Part shown: positions 19,268 to 27,688 of the stretch, one piece after another
Layout of the letters: each line of letters begins with the position of its first letter
Position numbering within the stretch: the stretch's first letter is position 1
NCBI RefSeq assembly: GCF_000496735.2
Contig: NZ_AYLO01000100.1
Span: 1 to 64,000, forward strand
DNA: 64,000 nt
Source of the DNA: Methyloglobulus morosus KoM1
GTDB taxonomy: Bacteria; Pseudomonadota; Gammaproteobacteria; Methylococcales; Methylomonadaceae
Direction of reading: 5' to 3'
Made by a program: the position numbers and the translations under genes
The notes under the pieces: generated by a model
Databases searched by the model: none
Told to the model about the DNA's origin: nothing
Seen by the model: only the letters and a program-made list of their open reading frames with translations

Positions 19268-20920
19268 ATGTACCAGTACAATGAAATCGACCAAAAACTT
19301 GTGGACGAACGGGTCGCCCAATTTCGGCGACAAACCGAACGGTTTTTGAAAGGCGAACTCAGCGAAGACCAATTTAGGCCATTACGGTTAAGGAATGGGC
19401 TCTACATCCAAACCCATGCTCCGATGCTACGTATTGCTGGCCCTTATGGTTTGCTAAATACGAAGCAATTCAGGATGTTGGCACACATTGCCCGAAAATA
19501 CGATAAAGGCTATTGCCACTTTACCACCCGCCAAAACATCCAGTTCAACTGGCCTAAATTGGAGGCAGTGCCCGACATCCTGGCAGACCTTGCCAGTGTA
19601 CAAATGCACGCCATTCAGACCAGCGGCAACTGTATGCGGAACACTACGTCCGACCATCTGGCTGGCGTGTGTGTGGATGAGATCGAAGATCCGCGCCCGT
19701 ATTGTGAAATCATTCGCCAGTGGACGACCTTGCATCCCGAATTCGACTACCTGCCGCGCAAATTCAAAATCGCCGTTAGCGGCTCCCTGAATGACCGCGC
19801 CGCAACCCAACTGCATGACATCGGTGTCCATATCGTCAAGAATGAAGCGGGCGATCTGGGCTTCAGGATCCTGGCTGGCGGAGGATTGGGACGCACGCCC
19901 GTTATCGGGCAAGTTATCAAGCCCTACCTGGAAAGGAAATACCTGCTCTCATACCTGGAAGCCATCCTCCGGATTTACAACCTGTATGGACGCAGGGACA
20001 ACAAATACAAGGCGCGTATCAAAATTCTGGTCAGAGAAACGGGTATTGAAGAATTTACCCGTCAAGTTGAAGAAGAATGGTCGCATACCAAAGACACGCT
20101 TATCTTGACGGATGAACGAATTGCCGCCATCAAAGCACATTTTGCGCTACCGCCCTATGATAAGGACGCAGCGTCGAATACCCGTTTTGCTACCCACCAA
20201 GCCACTAACCCCGCCTTCGCCACTTGGTACAAGCATAATACGGCCGACCATAAGGTTGCAGGTTACCGAGCCGTGTTCCTGTCGCTAAAAGCGCCCGATG
20301 TGCCGCCCGGCGATATGACCGATACCCAACTCGATGCCGTTGCCGATTTGTCCGACCTCTACAGTTTCAGCCAAATACGTGTTACGCACCGACAAAATCT
20401 AGTGTTTGCCGATGTCAGGCAAGCGGATTTATTTCCGCTTTGGCAACAATTGGATCAGCTGAAACTCGCCACTCCCAATATCGGCACGGTAACCGATATG
20501 ATTTGTTGCCCTGGCCTGGATTTTTGCTCGCTTGCCAATGCAAGCTCTATCGGTGTCGCCAAAGAAATCAACGAAGCCTTGGACGATATGGATTACATCC
20601 ACGACATCGGCGAACTAAAAGTCAACATGTCCGGCTGCATGAACGGCTGTGCCCACCAAAGCGTCGGACATATCGGCATATTGGGTGTCGATAAAAAAGG
20701 CACGGAATGGTATCAACTGACCTTGGGCGGCTCGTCCGACAATGAAGCAGCGATCGGCGAACGCTTGGGCCCAGCCATTGCCAAAGACGAAGTCACCAAT
20801 GCCATCACCACGATTCTCGATGTCTATGTCAAACAGCGCCAGGAAGAAGAATCCTTCCTGGACATGGTAAAACGCGTGGGAATCGAACCGTTTAAGGACC
20901 AAGTTTATGCAAATCATTAA
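19268..20920 (+). CDS. cysI: Siroheme-dependent sulfite/nitrite reductase hemoprotein
   Basis: A 550-residue reductase of the sulfite/nitrite reductase family, which carries a coupled siroheme and [4Fe-4S] cluster and performs a six-electron reduction. Two ferredoxin-like halves are visible (HFTTRQNIQFNW and RVTHRQNLVFAD are the equivalent siroheme-contacting motifs). The cluster cysteines are Cys414, Cys420, Cys457 and Cys461 (CPGLDFC and SGCMNGC). Sulfite reduction for cysteine synthesis is the likelier role because a DUF934 gene follows, an arrangement usual in assimilatory sulfate loci. No flavoprotein partner (cysJ) is nearby. Nitrite as substrate cannot be excluded. Confidence 0.9.
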   Translation: MYQYNEIDQKLVDERVAQFRRQTERFLKGELSEDQFRPLRLRNGLYIQTHAPMLRIAGPYGLLNTKQFRMLAHIARKYDKGYCHFTTRQNIQFNWPKLEAVPDILADLASVQMHAIQTSGNCMRNTTSDHLAGVCVDEIEDPRPYCEIIRQWTTLHPEFDYLPRKFKIAVSGSLNDRAATQLHDIGVHIVKNEAGDLGFRILAGGGLGRTPVIGQVIKPYLERKYLLSYLEAILRIYNLYGRRDNKYKARIKILVRETGIEEFTRQVEEEWSHTKDTLILTDERIAAIKAHFALPPYDKDAASNTRFATHQATNPAFATWYKHNTADHKVAGYRAVFLSLKAPDVPPGDMTDTQLDAVADLSDLYSFSQIRVTHRQNLVFADVRQADLFPLWQQLDQLKLATPNIGTVTDMICCPGLDFCSLANASSIGVAKEINEALDDMDYIHDIGELKVNMSGCMNGCAHQSVGHIGILGVDKKGTEWYQLTLGGSSDNEAAIGERLGPAIAKDEVTNAITTILDVYVKQRQEEESFLDMVKRVGIEPFKDQVYANH

Positions 20921-21359
20921 AGACAACCAGATAACGGACGATACTTGGGAATATGTCCCCGACGATACCGACCTAAGGAATGGGGACATCACCGTTTCCC
21001 TAAATCACTTGAAAGAAAACAATAAAGCCTTGTTTGATCGAAACGGAAAACTGGGGGTTCGCTTAACACCGAGCGACTCCGCCACTGCTATTGCAGAATT
21101 TTTGCCGAATTTGTCACTCATCGAACTGTACTTTCCAGAACTTGCCGATGGGCGCCTGTTTTCCCATGCTTGGCTACTCAGAAACCGATACGGTTATAAA
21201 GGTGAAATCAGGGCTTGCGGACATTTTTTGCCTGACCAAGTGTTTTACTTGTCCCGCGTTGGCGTCAATTCGTTTTACCCTGAAAATACGGAAGACTTAT
21301 CCTCAACACTCGTCGGTTTGAAGGATTTTTCGGTGAACTACCAGCCCTCCGTAAACTAA
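20907..21359 (+). CDS. DUF934 family protein (oxidoreductase partner)
   Basis: A 150-residue protein of the DUF934 family, commonly encoded next to sulfite/nitrite reductase and thought to assist assimilatory sulfate reduction, with no proven mechanism. Family features include GVRLTPSDSATAIAEFLP, IELYFPELADGRLFSHAWLLR and GEIRACGHFLPDQVFYLSRVG. The start codon overlaps the reductase gene by 14 bases, so the two are translationally coupled. Confidence 0.9.
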   Translation: MQIIKDNQITDDTWEYVPDDTDLRNGDITVSLNHLKENNKALFDRNGKLGVRLTPSDSATAIAEFLPNLSLIELYFPELADGRLFSHAWLLRNRYGYKGEIRACGHFLPDQVFYLSRVGVNSFYPENTEDLSSTLVGLKDFSVNYQPSVN

Positions 21360-21486
21360 AAAACCTCGATTCAACAATGGCAAGGCCGAATTTATAAGGG
21401 TTTTACAATCATGCATCTTTATGTTGATTTATTCTTAAGCCAACAGGCGGGATTTTTGCTTTGTCCGCTGGACCGATAGCGATGCC

Positions 21487-22242
21487 ATGAACAATCGACG
21501 CAATTTCTATCGCATTTTGCATGTACAACCTGAGGCCCCACTTGAGGTCATCAAGGCAAGCTATCGCAGCTTGATGACTAAACTCAAATTGCATCCTGAC
21601 CTAGGCGGGGATCACGAATCTGCCGTACTGATTAACCAAGCCTACGCCGTCCTCAGTGACCCGCAAAGGCGCAGGCAATACGATGAAATACTGAATGCAC
21701 GCAAAAACCAGGGTCGTAGTCACTTCACTGGCGAATTTCACACCCATTCAACCGGCTGGACAAGAACCCGCAATCCTTCCGGTTACCCCAATACCGGGGA
21801 CGACGACCAGCCCCCCTCATCCACAACCTATCGGTGCCTTTTTTGCCGGGGTAGGCTGATTTCGCAGGGCAACAAACATTGTATACATTGTGGAAGCCCC
21901 TTGTCGCTGGCACAACACATTCCGAATGACCGCCTCGGTGAGCTGATTGGCCGACGCACGACGCCGAGGATCACAAAAGCCGGAACGATCATCATTTATC
22001 CAAGCTGGCCCCATCCAGGCTATCCGGCGAGGTTACGCGACCTGTCGACATCCGGCGTGAGCCTATTGACGGCGTATGGCGCACGCGTCGGACAAATCCT
22101 AAAATTTGATTCCAACAACCTAAAAGCCGTGGCGCGTGTCGTTTCTGTGCGGGCAAATGGCTCGACCTTCTCGGTGCATGCCTCATTCCTGACTGCCGAA
22201 TTCGTCAGCAAATCCGGCCTGTTCGTCACTGAAAAAGCCTAG
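21487..22242 (+). CDS. J-domain / zinc-ribbon / PilZ fusion protein
   Basis: A 251-residue protein with three parts. Residues 6-68 are a J domain with the HPD tripeptide at 36-38, needed to stimulate DnaK-type ATPases. Residues 117-135 hold two CxxC pairs (Cys117/Cys120 and Cys132/Cys135) forming a zinc ribbon. From about 155 a PilZ domain shows the c-di-GMP motifs RTTPR (Arg157-Arg161) and DLSTSG (185-190). The sequence therefore suggests a co-chaperone whose action depends on c-di-GMP; that is inference. The next gene downstream, convergent, is a GGDEF protein. No signal peptide or membrane segment, so cytoplasmic. Confidence 0.85.
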   Translation: MNNRRNFYRILHVQPEAPLEVIKASYRSLMTKLKLHPDLGGDHESAVLINQAYAVLSDPQRRRQYDEILNARKNQGRSHFTGEFHTHSTGWTRTRNPSGYPNTGDDDQPPSSTTYRCLFCRGRLISQGNKHCIHCGSPLSLAQHIPNDRLGELIGRRTTPRITKAGTIIIYPSWPHPGYPARLRDLSTSGVSLLTAYGARVGQILKFDSNNLKAVARVVSVRANGSTFSVHASFLTAEFVSKSGLFVTEKA

Positions 22243-22259
22243 CGTCCGATGGGCTGCTG

Positions 22260-23204
22260 CTAATATTTCACGCAATTGCGCCCACTTTGTTTAGCTGAAT
22301 ATAACTGCTTGTCTGCGGCTGAAAATAGTGATTTTGACGTTGAGCTTGCATCGCTAAGCGCAATACCAATTGACACCGTTATACTCGGCATTGCAGCACC
22401 GTCGGGGTGCGCAATGACTTGATTTTCTGTTTCCTGCCGTATTCGTTCCGCTAGTGCGATACCGACCGTCAAATTGGTGTTTGGCAGAAGGACCATAAAT
22501 TCCTCACCCCCAATACGGGCGGCAAAATCATAAGGCCGAATATTGGACCTGACAACATTCCCCATATAAATTAACGCGATATCACCCCCCTGATGACCAT
22601 GTAAATCATTGTATTTTTTGAAGTAATCGATATCAATAACGAGCACGCAAAGCGGTTGGCCGATGCCAATCATTTGCGAAAGGATGCGCGGAAGCGCATT
22701 ATCCAGCCAGCGGCGGTTGTATAGCCCGGTTAGCCCATCGATGTTGGCCTGATTGGTTAGTTCGGATATTTGGACTTGGTCATTGATGATTTTCTGCGTG
22801 TTGGCTTTCATCCATTGGGTAAGTAAACGAAGCAAATTGTATGCAATCGGCTGGGCATTATGTATGAGCTCGAGCAGAAAATCGCGATGAATGGGGAATA
22901 CCCTGCAAAAACCTTTGGCCTTCACGTAAGCGGACGGGGCCGTATCGCCAATAATTGACATTTCGCCCACCGAAAAACCTTCGGTTATTTCCCGAATTAC
23001 GGGCGAGTCCGGCGAATCAAAATGCACTGTGAGCGTACCTGAGAGCAACAAGTAAATATGCTTATTGTCCTGCTCGGGTGAAAGCAGCACTTCACCAGGG
23101 CTGAAACCCAAAGGTTCGGCATGCGCCAAGACTTGTTTTAGGATGTCATCCGATACCTGCCGTAATAATTCAGTTTCTGCTAACTCCTGGATGAGAAGGG
23201 GCAT
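22260..23204 (-). CDS. Cyclic-nucleotide-binding-domain diguanylate cyclase
   Basis: A 314-residue soluble protein. Residues 10-125 form a cNMP-binding (Crp-like) beta roll (YLLLSGTLTV, then EGFSVGEMSIIG), which may bind cAMP/cGMP or act only as a protein-protein module. A short helix leads into a GGDEF domain (about 155-314) with the intact active site GGEEF at 232-236. The inhibitory RxxD site RPYD is at 223-226, so it is predicted to make c-di-GMP with product inhibition. Its target could be the PilZ proteins on either side (21487 and 24267). Convergent with the J-domain/PilZ gene, 17 bases apart. Confidence 0.93.
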   Translation of the reverse strand: MPLLIQELAETELLRQVSDDILKQVLAHAEPLGFSPGEVLLSPEQDNKHIYLLLSGTLTVHFDSPDSPVIREITEGFSVGEMSIIGDTAPSAYVKAKGFCRVFPIHRDFLLELIHNAQPIAYNLLRLLTQWMKANTQKIINDQVQISELTNQANIDGLTGLYNRRWLDNALPRILSQMIGIGQPLCVLVIDIDYFKKYNDLHGHQGGDIALIYMGNVVRSNIRPYDFAARIGGEEFMVLLPNTNLTVGIALAERIRQETENQVIAHPDGAAMPSITVSIGIALSDASSTSKSLFSAADKQLYSAKQSGRNCVKY

Positions 23205-23265
23205 GGAGCATCCTGTATTGTTGAATGTTAACTGTCAGTAAAGTACAAAATCGGCGGATCTTTCT

Positions 23266-23293
23266 TTGTACACTTCCTTAGGCCCCATATAAT
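23266..23293 (+). promoter_or_regulatory. Candidate sigma-70 promoter
   Basis: TTGTAC, 16 bases, then a perfect TATAAT. It fires rightward, about 170 bases before the S26 peptidase gene, with no convincing gene directly after it. It may give a long leader or serve a small RNA. Confidence 0.45.
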
Positions 23294-23403
23294 ACGATGA
23301 ATGCTTGAAAAGTGTAATTTGTAAGGCTTTATTCACGGCATCCATTTCAACGGGACCCCACCTATTGCCGTTTCAATTCTATAAATGATCCATAACGCGG
23401 CAT

Positions 23404-23431
23404 TTTACGGTAATTTCCATAATGTTATACT
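23404..23431 (+). promoter_or_regulatory. Candidate sigma-70 promoter for the S26 peptidase gene
   Basis: TTTACG, 16 bases, TATACT, ending 34 bases before the ATG at 23466. The position suits a gene promoter. Confidence 0.45.
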
Positions 23432-23465
23432 GGATGCATCATCAACCCTGTAACCATTCGACTCT

Positions 23466-23996
23466 ATGGACAAAAATAAAGCTTCAATGACGCTCGTGTC
23501 AATTACCGCCATTTTATTATTGCTGTGCGGTGCTTTTTTCACGATGGGCGGTATTGTCAATACGCGTTCAACCATACCTTCCGGCTTGTACTGGAAAGTC
23601 GATAAGCCCTTAGGCATTGGCAAGACGGTTGTTTTCTGCCCGCCCAACCGACCCGAATTCCAGGAAGCACTGAATCGCGGCACTATTGGTCCAGGCAATT
23701 GCCCGGATGGTTTCGACAGCATGATGTTAATAGTGGCAGCTAAGTTTAAAAATAGAGTGACGATCAATGCTGACGGCGTATACGTAAATAATGTATTGTA
23801 CCCCAATAGCAAGCCGCTCGCGCATGACCGGGATGGGCATCCTATGGCCCTGCCAACAATAGAAAATTATGAATTAAAAGAAGATGAAATTTTGTTAATG
23901 TCCAATATCGATGAAGATGCGTTTGATGGCCGTTATTTCGGCCTGATCGATGTCGAACAGGTGGACTCAGTCATCAAGCCGGTTTTACAGTGGTGA
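23466..23996 (+). CDS. TraF-like S26 family signal peptidase
   Basis: A 176-residue protein with an N-terminal membrane anchor (about 9-30) and a periplasmic domain. The segment NTRSTIPSGLYW matches the nucleophile region of S26 peptidases of the TraF/conjugative type, with Ser35 as the probable nucleophile. The general-base Lys is Lys93 or Lys95 in LIVAAKFKNRV, where the spacing is slightly unusual and the usual LIKRVVA pattern is weak. TraF processes conjugative pilins, but no conjugation gene is near. It could mature a secreted protein of this cell or be a leftover of a lost element. No strong ribosome binding site. Confidence 0.78.
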   Translation: MDKNKASMTLVSITAILLLLCGAFFTMGGIVNTRSTIPSGLYWKVDKPLGIGKTVVFCPPNRPEFQEALNRGTIGPGNCPDGFDSMMLIVAAKFKNRVTINADGVYVNNVLYPNSKPLAHDRDGHPMALPTIENYELKEDEILLMSNIDEDAFDGRYFGLIDVEQVDSVIKPVLQW

Positions 23997-24266
23997 AAAC
24001 AACGACTACACACTGAATTACCGCTTAACTTAATGGCGGCAACCGTCCTTTCTGCGAGGCGTTTGTACCGTAGTAGCCATCCGAAACAGCAGTATTGATG
24101 GGTTACATTTTGGTTAAGTTAAATTTTGGCGGAAGCAAATGCCGTTAAAGTTTGCTAAAGTGTTTCTAAAATCACAATCTCTAACTAAAATTAGATGCAA
24201 CCACAATTTTATTGCATGGAAAACTTTAATGCCCATGCAACTTTACCTCAACCCAAGGCGTAACTG

Positions 24267-25946
24267 ATGAGTTCTCACTCGTTTAATTTGTCATCAACAT
24301 ACCCATCTTGCCCACAGCCCATTACCGTGCCATTGCCGTTTGCCATTGATGAGATGGCGTTTTCAGAATGGCTTAAGACGCTAGCCAAAGAGGGAGAAAT
24401 AACAAAATGCCTGAAAATCCTGCAAGTACTACAAGCGCTGAATAACGATTACCCTCCTGCACGGAACCTCATCCCCGGCAGGACGCGCTTGTTTTTTTTG
24501 GAAAAAATGGGTTTGATGCTGGTGGCAGCCACAACCATGCTAACTGCCCTCCCGAACACTAACGACTCCCTTTCCGAATCGCCTGACAATGAATCGGTCA
24601 GAAATGACCTGTCGGTTTGGAGCACCCTGGAACTTGCAGAGGGGTATGCGCTGTTTTGTCAGGACGACGCTTTTAAAGGGGATGAATACTTCACCATCGA
24701 GGAAAAAACCTCGATCTTGTCCAACGGCATCCAAGCAATGGGCAGAAGCTTGTTATACATTTTCCAAACTTACACCAAACCTGTCACTAATTTTTGGCAC
24801 AGATGCTTTCAATTTTATCGTCACGCCCAACTTAACCGTCTTACGGACAGCGAATTCAATCCCGGCGCACGGGCCATCGACAACGCCTTCAAACGGGTAC
24901 TGGTGTTTGCCCTAAGCAACACCAATCAATTTTCACCGTCGGAAATGCGGACGATTTACGACTTGTTGGGGCTCTATGCAGAAAATACCGGATTATTGAA
25001 ATCCGTCCCCCAAAAGAAGTTCAAGGGCATTCCCTCCATACACTTGAGAGGCAATAGCCCACCCCTTATTTCTAATGAAAACTCGGAAAACCCCGACCCA
25101 GACCGCTTGTATATCGCCACGGTCATTGTCGCCAGCAATATTCTCGAAGCGACTTACGATAAACGCACCCATTATGTCCCTACCGATCGTTTAATGCTTC
25201 TGCGCCTAGCAAAAACATTAACCCTCAACGAGCAAAGAAAAGACCCGAGGGAACCTGCGGAAGGCAACCATCTCGGCATTATGGATTTTGATAACATCGT
25301 CAATTTCTTGCGCAGCAAGGAAATTGAACAACAAAATTTTCTTGCGCAAGCAGGATATTTCGACCCCAGCCGGCCCGGTGAATTACGCGAACTGGATTTT
25401 GAAATAACGCCGACAGATGGCAAACATACTGGAAACTTGATTTCGCAACCAACCTTCCAGGTTGAATTTACCGACACATCGGAGATCTGGAAGAACAACC
25501 AACAAACCCCGCCCCATAAAACCAATATGCACCTCGTCGACAAAAGCCCAAAAGGCTTTGGATTATTATGGACAGACCACCATATAAGGCCCAAAGTAGG
25601 CAGCATTATCGGAATCATGAATAAAAACCTGACCATTGGCTTAATCCGTTGGCTGGCACAATCCAAAGAAACGGGGATGTTCATGGGTGTTGAACTAATG
25701 GGAGAGAATGCCTCATTCGTAAAGGTTTCCAATCCAGGTTATCCAAATAACGAGGTTTATGCCATTTTGTTGCCCGGCAAGGAAGCCACCAAACAACCCA
25801 CCAGCTTGATCTTAATGAACAAAGACTTTCGTCCTAGCGAATTCATATTTATACACAAAAACCACAGGAATGCCCGCTATCGCCTGACCAAACAGCTGCA
25901 CCTCACCTCGTTTATCAACCATGTTGAAGTGATCCGTTCACATTAG
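24267..25946 (+). CDS. Large PilZ-like c-di-GMP signalling protein of unknown function
   Basis: A 559-residue cytoplasmic protein. The first ~400 residues are largely helical and unfamiliar; the C-terminal ~120 residues resemble the PilZ-containing tail of betaproteobacterial and gammaproteobacterial c-di-GMP effector proteins. MHLVDKSPKGFGLLW carries the DxSxxG motif, and SIIGIMNKNLTIGLIRWLAQ resembles the strand pattern of those proteins. The usual RxxxR arginine pair before it is not visible, so c-di-GMP binding is uncertain. The 267-base leader upstream has no clear gene. Nearby cNMP-GGDEF and J-PilZ genes make a c-di-GMP role reasonable. Confidence 0.7.
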   Translation: MSSHSFNLSSTYPSCPQPITVPLPFAIDEMAFSEWLKTLAKEGEITKCLKILQVLQALNNDYPPARNLIPGRTRLFFLEKMGLMLVAATTMLTALPNTNDSLSESPDNESVRNDLSVWSTLELAEGYALFCQDDAFKGDEYFTIEEKTSILSNGIQAMGRSLLYIFQTYTKPVTNFWHRCFQFYRHAQLNRLTDSEFNPGARAIDNAFKRVLVFALSNTNQFSPSEMRTIYDLLGLYAENTGLLKSVPQKKFKGIPSIHLRGNSPPLISNENSENPDPDRLYIATVIVASNILEATYDKRTHYVPTDRLMLLRLAKTLTLNEQRKDPREPAEGNHLGIMDFDNIVNFLRSKEIEQQNFLAQAGYFDPSRPGELRELDFEITPTDGKHTGNLISQPTFQVEFTDTSEIWKNNQQTPPHKTNMHLVDKSPKGFGLLWTDHHIRPKVGSIIGIMNKNLTIGLIRWLAQSKETGMFMGVELMGENASFVKVSNPGYPNNEVYAILLPGKEATKQPTSLILMNKDFRPSEFIFIHKNHRNARYRLTKQLHLTSFINHVEVIRSH

Positions 25947-26072
25947 GCCATTGGGCTATAATTAAACTTAAACGGCTGATTGGCTTAGCGTCCACTCGAC
26001 ACAAGGCCACTAATTGACCTCGCCTATCTTAATAGGGAAAATCACGGCATCCGGGAAACAAACTCCGAACAA

Positions 26073-26150
26073 GTCCTGACAAGCTCAGGACGAACGGTAA
26101 GGTGTTGGTTCCGTTCATGGCGAGTGTGTCGAACCATGAGCGGAATCAAC
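26073..26150. repeat. Composite REP-like palindromic repeat (copy A)
   Basis: Two inverted repeats in tandem. GTCCTGA-CAAGC-TCAGGAC lies at 26073-26091. GTTGGTTCCGTTCATGG (26104-26120) pairs with CCATGAGCGGAATCAAC (26134-26150) at 15 of 17 positions. This is the class of short repeat built around a CCATGA...TCATGG palindrome with GACAAGCTC-like internal sequence. A diverged copy lies at 59003-59045, sharing CGAACCATGAGC. Confidence 0.65.
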
Positions 26151-26228
26151 TTATTCAGGGATTCCACAAGTATTCCTTCAAATGTCGCCCGTACCGATTC
26201 GTACGATTACACCCATAGCTATAGACCT

Positions 26229-26249
26229 GGTTTAAGGCATCCTTAAACC
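26229..26249. repeat. Perfect 9-bp hairpin upstream of rdgC
   Basis: GGTTTAAGG-CAT-CCTTAAACC. Flanking GACC/GGTC can extend the stem past small loops. There is no T-run, so it is not an obvious terminator; it lies about 115 bases before the rdgC start. Confidence 0.6.
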
Positions 26250-26363
26250 ATCCGGTCATATCCTTAAAAGCGACAAGATTGCCTTGGTTACGAAATGAAG
26301 TTCGCGTTCAAGCTTCATTGTGCAATAATGCCGCTCCCATTTTCTTGAGGTAACAATACATCC

Positions 26364-27272
26364 ATGTGGTTTAAAAATCTTAGCCTTTTTCGTATCACAG
26401 AACCGTTTACTTTTGATCCCGATGAGTTGGCAGAAAAAATGGAAGCATTACGGTTTCGCCCCTGCGGAGCCCATGAAGAATCCAGTTACGGATGGGCTGC
26501 ACCCATGGGAAATTCAGGGCAGGCATTAGTCCACGCAACCAATGGCTATATGATGCTGTGCGTCAAGAAACAGGAGCGGGTTTTGCCGACAGCGGTCGTC
26601 AACGAAATGCTTCAGGAGAAATTGGCTGACCAGGAAGAACAGCAAGGGCGAAAGCTATCGAAAAAGGAACGTACGCGCCTTAAAGATGAGCTTATTTTCG
26701 ATTTGTTTCCACGGGCGTTTACGTTTTCCCGCAAAACATACGCATACATTGACCCTAAAGGCGGCTGGCTGGTAGTGGATGCTGCCTCGTCGAACAAGGC
26801 CGAGGATTTGTTAAGTTTATTGCGCAGAAGCCTAGGCTCATTGCCTGCCGTGCCGATAAACACCACTAACAACCCGGTTACGGTTATGACCCAATGGCTG
26901 GTAAGCCAACAAACGCCTGACGATATTGTGGTTGAGGACGAATGCGAGTTGCGTTCGCCTGGGGAAGAAGCCAGCATTATCCGCTGCAAACGCCAGGATT
27001 TGGCGTTGCCGGAGATCCAGAATCATCTGGATTCGGGCAAGGAAGTCATTCAATTGGCACTGAGTTGGGCGGATCGATTGTCTTTTGTGCTGGATAAAAA
27101 TCTAGCCATCAAGCGATTGCGGTTTTTGGATTTGGTGCAGGATCAATTGAAGGAATTGGATATCGAGGATGAAGCGACCCGCTTTGATGTGGATTTTGCG
27201 ATAATGTCAGCGGAACTTGGATTGTTTCTGCCGCGCATTATTGCCTTGTTTGGCGACGTAAGCCAGCCGTAA
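26364..27272 (+). CDS. rdgC: Recombination-associated protein RdgC
   Basis: A 302-residue DNA-binding protein that forms a ring around double-stranded DNA and limits RecA-mediated strand exchange. The start MWFKNLSLFRITEPF, the segment WAAPMGNSGQALVHATNGYMML and the C-terminal FDVDFAIMSAELGLFLP are typical of the family, and length is normal. It is monocistronic, with the REP-like repeats upstream and a shared terminator downstream. Confidence 0.95.
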   Translation: MWFKNLSLFRITEPFTFDPDELAEKMEALRFRPCGAHEESSYGWAAPMGNSGQALVHATNGYMMLCVKKQERVLPTAVVNEMLQEKLADQEEQQGRKLSKKERTRLKDELIFDLFPRAFTFSRKTYAYIDPKGGWLVVDAASSNKAEDLLSLLRRSLGSLPAVPINTTNNPVTVMTQWLVSQQTPDDIVVEDECELRSPGEEASIIRCKRQDLALPEIQNHLDSGKEVIQLALSWADRLSFVLDKNLAIKRLRFLDLVQDQLKELDIEDEATRFDVDFAIMSAELGLFLPRIIALFGDVSQP

Positions 27273-27281
27273 CCCAGGGCA

Positions 27282-27321
27282 AAAAAAAGCTCGATGGCTT
27301 CAATGCCACCGAGCTTTTTTT
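27282..27321. terminator. Bidirectional terminator between rdgC and the Lpp-like gene
   Basis: AAAAAAAGCTCG-A-TGGC pairs with GCCA-C-CGAGCTTTTTTT around loop TTCAAT. A-runs on one side and T-runs on the other let it act for both convergent genes. Confidence 0.9.
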
Positions 27322-27346
27322 GGTCTCACTATAGCAATAATGACGA

Positions 27347-27604
27347 TTATTTCATCATCGATTTTTTGAACATGTTGTCCAGTTTGCTGTTTGTATCTTG
27401 TGCATATTGTGCAGCACGTTCTGCAGCGGCTTTCGCGTCAGCAGCAGCCGCATTTGCGCTAGCTGCATCAGAAGAAGCTTGTGCAACAGAGGTTTTCAAA
27501 CCATCAATCTGAGTTTGCAAATTTTCGATATCTGAATTGGTAGCACAGCCAACCATTAAGCTAGCCGCTAGAGCAATCATTGACACTTTAACTAATCTTT
27601 TCAT
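27347..27604 (-). CDS. Lpp/OprI-like alanine-zipper lipoprotein
   Basis: An 85-residue lipoprotein. The signal peptide ends in lipobox MVGC with lipidated Cys20; the mature 66 residues form an Ala-rich heptad helix (DIENLQTQIDGLK, then a run of Ala/Ser/Asp). It ends in Met-Met-Lys. Murein lipoprotein (Lpp) ends in Lys and is covalently attached to peptidoglycan by L,D-transpeptidases of the ErfK/YbiS group. Here such an enzyme lies directly upstream on the same strand, so this may be a peptidoglycan-linked outer-membrane tether; no linkage can be proven from sequence. Confidence 0.85.
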   Translation of the reverse strand: MKRLVKVSMIALAASLMVGCATNSDIENLQTQIDGLKTSVAQASSDAASANAAAADAKAAAERAAQYAQDTNSKLDNMFKKSMMK

Positions 27605-27657
27605 GTTATTTTCCTTATTTCAAAGTTATTGCTACAAAAAAACGTATAGCCAATTAA

Positions 27658-27666
27658 ATTCTAGCA
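27658..27666 (-). promoter_or_regulatory. Extended -10 promoter element of the Lpp-like gene
   Basis: On the minus strand TGC-TAGAAT matches the extended -10 pattern TGnTAtaAT, about 55 bases before the start codon. AAGGA precedes the ATG at good spacing. Confidence 0.5.
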
Positions 27667-27688
27667 TCGTTTTTAATAATTTCCAGCT

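Larger units (their letters stand above)
25947..26363. other. Intergenic region with REP-like repeats and hairpins upstream of rdgC
   Basis: About 415 bases without a gene. It holds a composite REP-like repeat at 26073-26150 and a perfect 9-bp hairpin at 26229-26249. No open frame here looks coding. Confidence 0.7.
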
